DNA of 33,524 nt, taken from Streptomyces sp. LS1784 (GTDB taxonomy: Bacteria > Actinomycetota > Actinomycetes > Streptomycetales > Streptomycetaceae). Positions 31,423-33,524 of this stretch are shown piece after piece. A model generated the notes under the pieces. The model did not search any database. It had not been told where the DNA came from and was given only the letters and a program-made list of their open reading frames with translations. The stretch's first letter is position 1. Each line of letters opens with the position of its first letter. Position numbers and translations under genes: made by a program. The stretch covers positions 1-33,524 of the forward strand of contig NZ_JAHSQD010000031.1 in the NCBI RefSeq assembly GCF_020103755.1, given 5' to 3'.

Positions 31423-31878
31423 TCAGCTCCGCGGCCAGGGGCGGCCGTCGAGCCGCTCGATCCCGGTGTTGAAGCGGCGCAGGAAGCCGGCGAAGGAGGC
31501 GATGTCCTCCTCCGGCCAGTCCGTCATCACGAGGTTCAGCGCCCGTACGTGCGCCTCGCGTTCCGCGTCCAGCCGGCGCCGGCCCTCCTCCGTGAGGCGG
31601 AACTTGCGGGCGATCCCGCCGTCCGGGTCCGGGATGCGTTCGAGCAGTCCCGCGCTCTTCAGGGCCGCCGTCTGCCGGTTGAGGGTGGAGACGTCCAGGG
31701 CGAAGGCGTCGCTCAACTGCCCGATGGACATGGGCCCCTCGGCGCCGACCCGGCTGAGCAGGATGTAGGCGCTGCGTTCGAGCTGGCTGCCCTCGGGCCT
31801 GGCGTTGACCTGGCTGAGGTCGCGGTGCCGGGCGAACACCAGGAATTCGAGGGCGACCTCGTGCGTGGGGCTGGTCAT
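31423..31878 (-). CDS. MarR family transcriptional regulator
   Basis: Winged-helix regulator, 151 aa. The DNA-binding core reads SIGQLSDAFALDVSTLNRQTAALKSAGLLERI (about 51-82, in pieces SIGQLSDAF and STLNRQTAALKSAG), followed by the wing GGIARKFRLTEEGRRRL. It is divergent from an MFS drug-efflux gene with an operator array between them, so it most likely represses both until a ligand binds. The ATG at 31878 is preceded by AAGGGA; an inverted repeat GTCGAAG/CTTCGAC brackets that ribosome site. Confidence 0.92.
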   Translation of the reverse strand: MTSPTHEVALEFLVFARHRDLSQVNARPEGSQLERSAYILLSRVGAEGPMSIGQLSDAFALDVSTLNRQTAALKSAGLLERIPDPDGGIARKFRLTEEGRRRLDAEREAHVRALNLVMTDWPEEDIASFAGFLRRFNTGIERLDGRPWPRS

Positions 31879-31956
31879 GTCGAAGTCCCTTCATCACCGC
31901 TTCGACCTGCGGGTTCTCCGTGGATCACCCTTCAGTATGCCAGAGGCATGCGCGTC

Positions 31957-32034
31957 GCACATGATGTGCAGAGCGCACATCATGTGTAAGCTGACCGTCT
32001 TGTGTTTCATGCACATCGTGTGTTTTGTGCACAC
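31957..32034. promoter_or_regulatory. 18-bp-phased MarR operator array
   Basis: Palindromes GCACATGATGTGC (31957), GCACATCATGTGT (31975) and GCACATCGTGTGT (32011) lie in the marR-MFS intergenic region, with half-sites at 31993 (TTGTGT in the right half) and 32029 (GCACAC in the left half). All five start at exact multiples of 18 bp. The layout indicates side-by-side binding of the MarR dimer and tight, probably cooperative, control of both genes. Confidence 0.75.
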
Positions 32035-32066
32035 CCCTGCTCTTCGACTGCCCGAGGAGGCCCGTC

Positions 32067-33524
32067 ATCAACGGCCCCGCCCCCGCTCCCCGCACCGGTC
32101 CGATCGTCGCGACGCTCGCCTTCACCGGCACCGTCGCCGCGATCATGCAGACCCTGGTCACCCCGCTGATCAGTGAACTCCCGCAACTCCTGCACACCAC
32201 CGCGTCCAACGCCTCCTGGGTCATCACCGCGACCCTGCTCTCCGCCGCCGTCTTCGTCCCGATCAGCGGCCGCCTCGGCGACCTCCTGGGCAAGCGGACG
32301 ATGCTCATCGCATCCTGCGTCCCGCTGCTGCTCGGCTCGGTGCTGTGCGCGGTGGCCGACTCCGTGGTGCCGATGATCGCCGGACGGGCCCTGCAGGGCA
32401 TGGGCATGGGCCTGGTGCCGATCGGCATCAGCCTGCTGCGCGACGTCCTGCCGCCCGAGCGGCTCGGCTCGGCGATCGCGCTGGTCAGCGCCTCCATGGG
32501 CATCGGCGGCGGCCTCGGCCTGCCGATCGCGGCCGGCGTCGCCGACTACGCCAGCTGGCGGGTGCTGTTCTGGGGCACCGCCGTGCTGACCGTCGTCATC
32601 ATCGGCATGCTCTGGACCGTCATCCCGGCCCCGGCGCCGGCCGGCCGCGCCGCCGGTGGCCGCTTCGACTTCGTCGGCGCGATCGGTCTGAGCATCGGCC
32701 TGGTCTGCCTGCTGCTGCCCGTCTCCAAGGGCGGCGACTGGGGCTGGGGCAGCACCGGGACCCTCGGCCTGTTCACCGCCTCCGCGGCGATCCTGATGCT
32801 CTGGGCCCGCTGGGAGCTGCGCGTGACCGACCCGCTGGTGGACCTGCGGGTCACCGCGCGCCCGCGGGTGCTGCTGACCAACGCCGCCTCCGTCCTGGTC
32901 GGCTTCGGCATGTACGCCCAGGCGCTGATCGTGCCGCAGCTGCTCCAGCTGCCGACGGCCACCGGCTACGGGCTGGGGCAGTCGATGCTGGCGATGGGCC
33001 TGTGGATGGCGCCCGGCGGGCTGATGATGATGGTCGTCTCCCCGTTCGGCGGCAAGCTGTCGGCCGCGCGCGGACCGAAGTTCACCCTGGTCACCGGGGC
33101 GCTGACGATCGCCGTCGGGTACGGGCTGGCGCTGCCGCTGATGGGCTCCACCTGGGGCGTGCTGATCGTGACGATCGTCTGCAACAGCGGCGTCGGCCTG
33201 GCCTACGGTGCGATGCCCGCGCTGATCATGAGCGCGGTGCCACTGTCCGCGACGGCCTCGGCGAACAGCTTCAACACCCTGATGCGCTCGCTGGGCACCT
33301 CGGTGTCCGCCGCGGTGATGGGCGTGGTGCTGTCGCAGATGACCATCACCCTGGGCGGCCACACCCTGCCCTCGGAGAGCGGCTTCCGGGTCGGCCTGGT
33401 GATCGGCTGCGGCGTCGCCCTGATCGCGGCCGCCGTCGCCGCCGTCATCCCCGCGCCGCCCGCTCCCCGGCTGCGGGCCGTCCCCACCCCGGAGGCGGCG
33501 GGCGCCGAGGCGGCCAAGCCGGCC
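32067..33524 (+). CDS. MFS drug efflux transporter, DHA2 (EmrB/QacA) type, C-terminus beyond window
   Basis: Proton-driven multidrug exporter, 486 residues visible and still open at the right edge, so nearly complete. Family landmarks: motif A GRLGDLLGKRTML after the second membrane helix, GRALQGMGMGLVPIGISLLRD in pieces (GRALQGMG, LRDVLPPER), and motif C MGIGGGLGLPIAAGVADYASW in pieces (GIGGGLGLPIA). About 14 membrane helices are expected. The ribosome site GAGGAGG (32054-32060) places the start at ATC (32067), spacing 6 nt; no ATG or GTG exists near it, and the first in-frame ATG (32145) is inside the first helix. TTG at 32025 is the only standard alternative. Divergent from marR and likely controlled by it. 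Confidence 0.88.
   Translation, partial: MNGPAPAPRTGPIVATLAFTGTVAAIMQTLVTPLISELPQLLHTTASNASWVITATLLSAAVFVPISGRLGDLLGKRTMLIASCVPLLLGSVLCAVADSVVPMIAGRALQGMGMGLVPIGISLLRDVLPPERLGSAIALVSASMGIGGGLGLPIAAGVADYASWRVLFWGTAVLTVVIIGMLWTVIPAPAPAGRAAGGRFDFVGAIGLSIGLVCLLLPVSKGGDWGWGSTGTLGLFTASAAILMLWARWELRVTDPLVDLRVTARPRVLLTNAASVLVGFGMYAQALIVPQLLQLPTATGYGLGQSMLAMGLWMAPGGLMMMVVSPFGGKLSAARGPKFTLVTGALTIAVGYGLALPLMGSTWGVLIVTIVCNSGVGLAYGAMPALIMSAVPLSATASANSFNTLMRSLGTSVSAAVMGVVLSQMTITLGGHTLPSESGFRVGLVIGCGVALIAAAVAAVIPAPPAPRLRAVPTPEAAGAEAAKPA

Overview
The window is GC-rich (about 70% or more) actinobacterial DNA with strong G/C at third codon positions, frequent GTG starts and many 1-8 bp gene overlaps. Gene content points to Streptomycetaceae (Streptomyces or Kitasatospora): whiJ-type XRE/DUF397/RsbW-like trio, Imm49 and SUKH immunity proteins, DUF4097 plus DrrAB-like transporter, FtsX-type ABC exporter, and an adenosine-deaminase-family protein of the kind used in the futalosine menaquinone route. 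No rRNA, tRNA, IS transposase, phage gene or CRISPR array was seen.

Layout. 1-2183 (-): class A penicillin-binding protein running off the left edge. 2406-5042 (+): three-gene ABC-2 exporter. 5279-7803 (+): overlapping glycosyltransferase and nucleotide-sugar dehydrogenase homologue that lacks its catalytic cysteine. 7958-10437 (+): DUF445 membrane protein and deaminase, closed by a strong hairpin. 10600-13848 (+): RHH/HicB-like regulator, DUF4097 protein, DrrA-like ATPase, DrrB-like permease. 13959-15184 (+): tandem pair of paralogous membrane proteins. 15248-16952 (-): small secreted protein, YjdF (DUF2992), SnoaL/NTF2-like protein. 17053-21202 (+): TetR regulator, then an ATPase/FtsX permease pair.

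21203-25943 is an accessory island with lower coding density. It holds a small secreted four-cysteine protein with an operator-like promoter, three near-identical direct repeats of about 195 bp (22255-22454, 22737-22936, 24184-24380), fragments of broken genes, a HEAT-repeat protein between repeats 2 and 3, and an Imm49 immunity protein whose stop codon lies inside repeat 3. On the minus strand each repeat looks like a small transcription unit: a TAATAT -10 box, several hairpins, and a 17-bp terminator-like stem. I think this is the most interesting item in the window: an undescribed small-RNA-like repeat family tied to immunity genes.

26000-27889 is a whiJ-like locus: XRE/DUF5753 and DUF397 on the minus strand, divergent from an RsbW-like ATPase and a small partner. 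27932-33524 carries an uncharacterised protein, a class II aldolase-family protein with a ketopantoate-reductase-like partner, a SUKH (SMI1/KNR4) protein, a NIPSNAP-domain protein, and a divergent MarR/MFS efflux pair. A striking 18-bp-phased operator array lies between marR and the MFS gene, and the MFS gene runs off the right edge and appears to begin with a non-standard codon.

Gene functions are read from translated sequence by family recognition; no database search was run.
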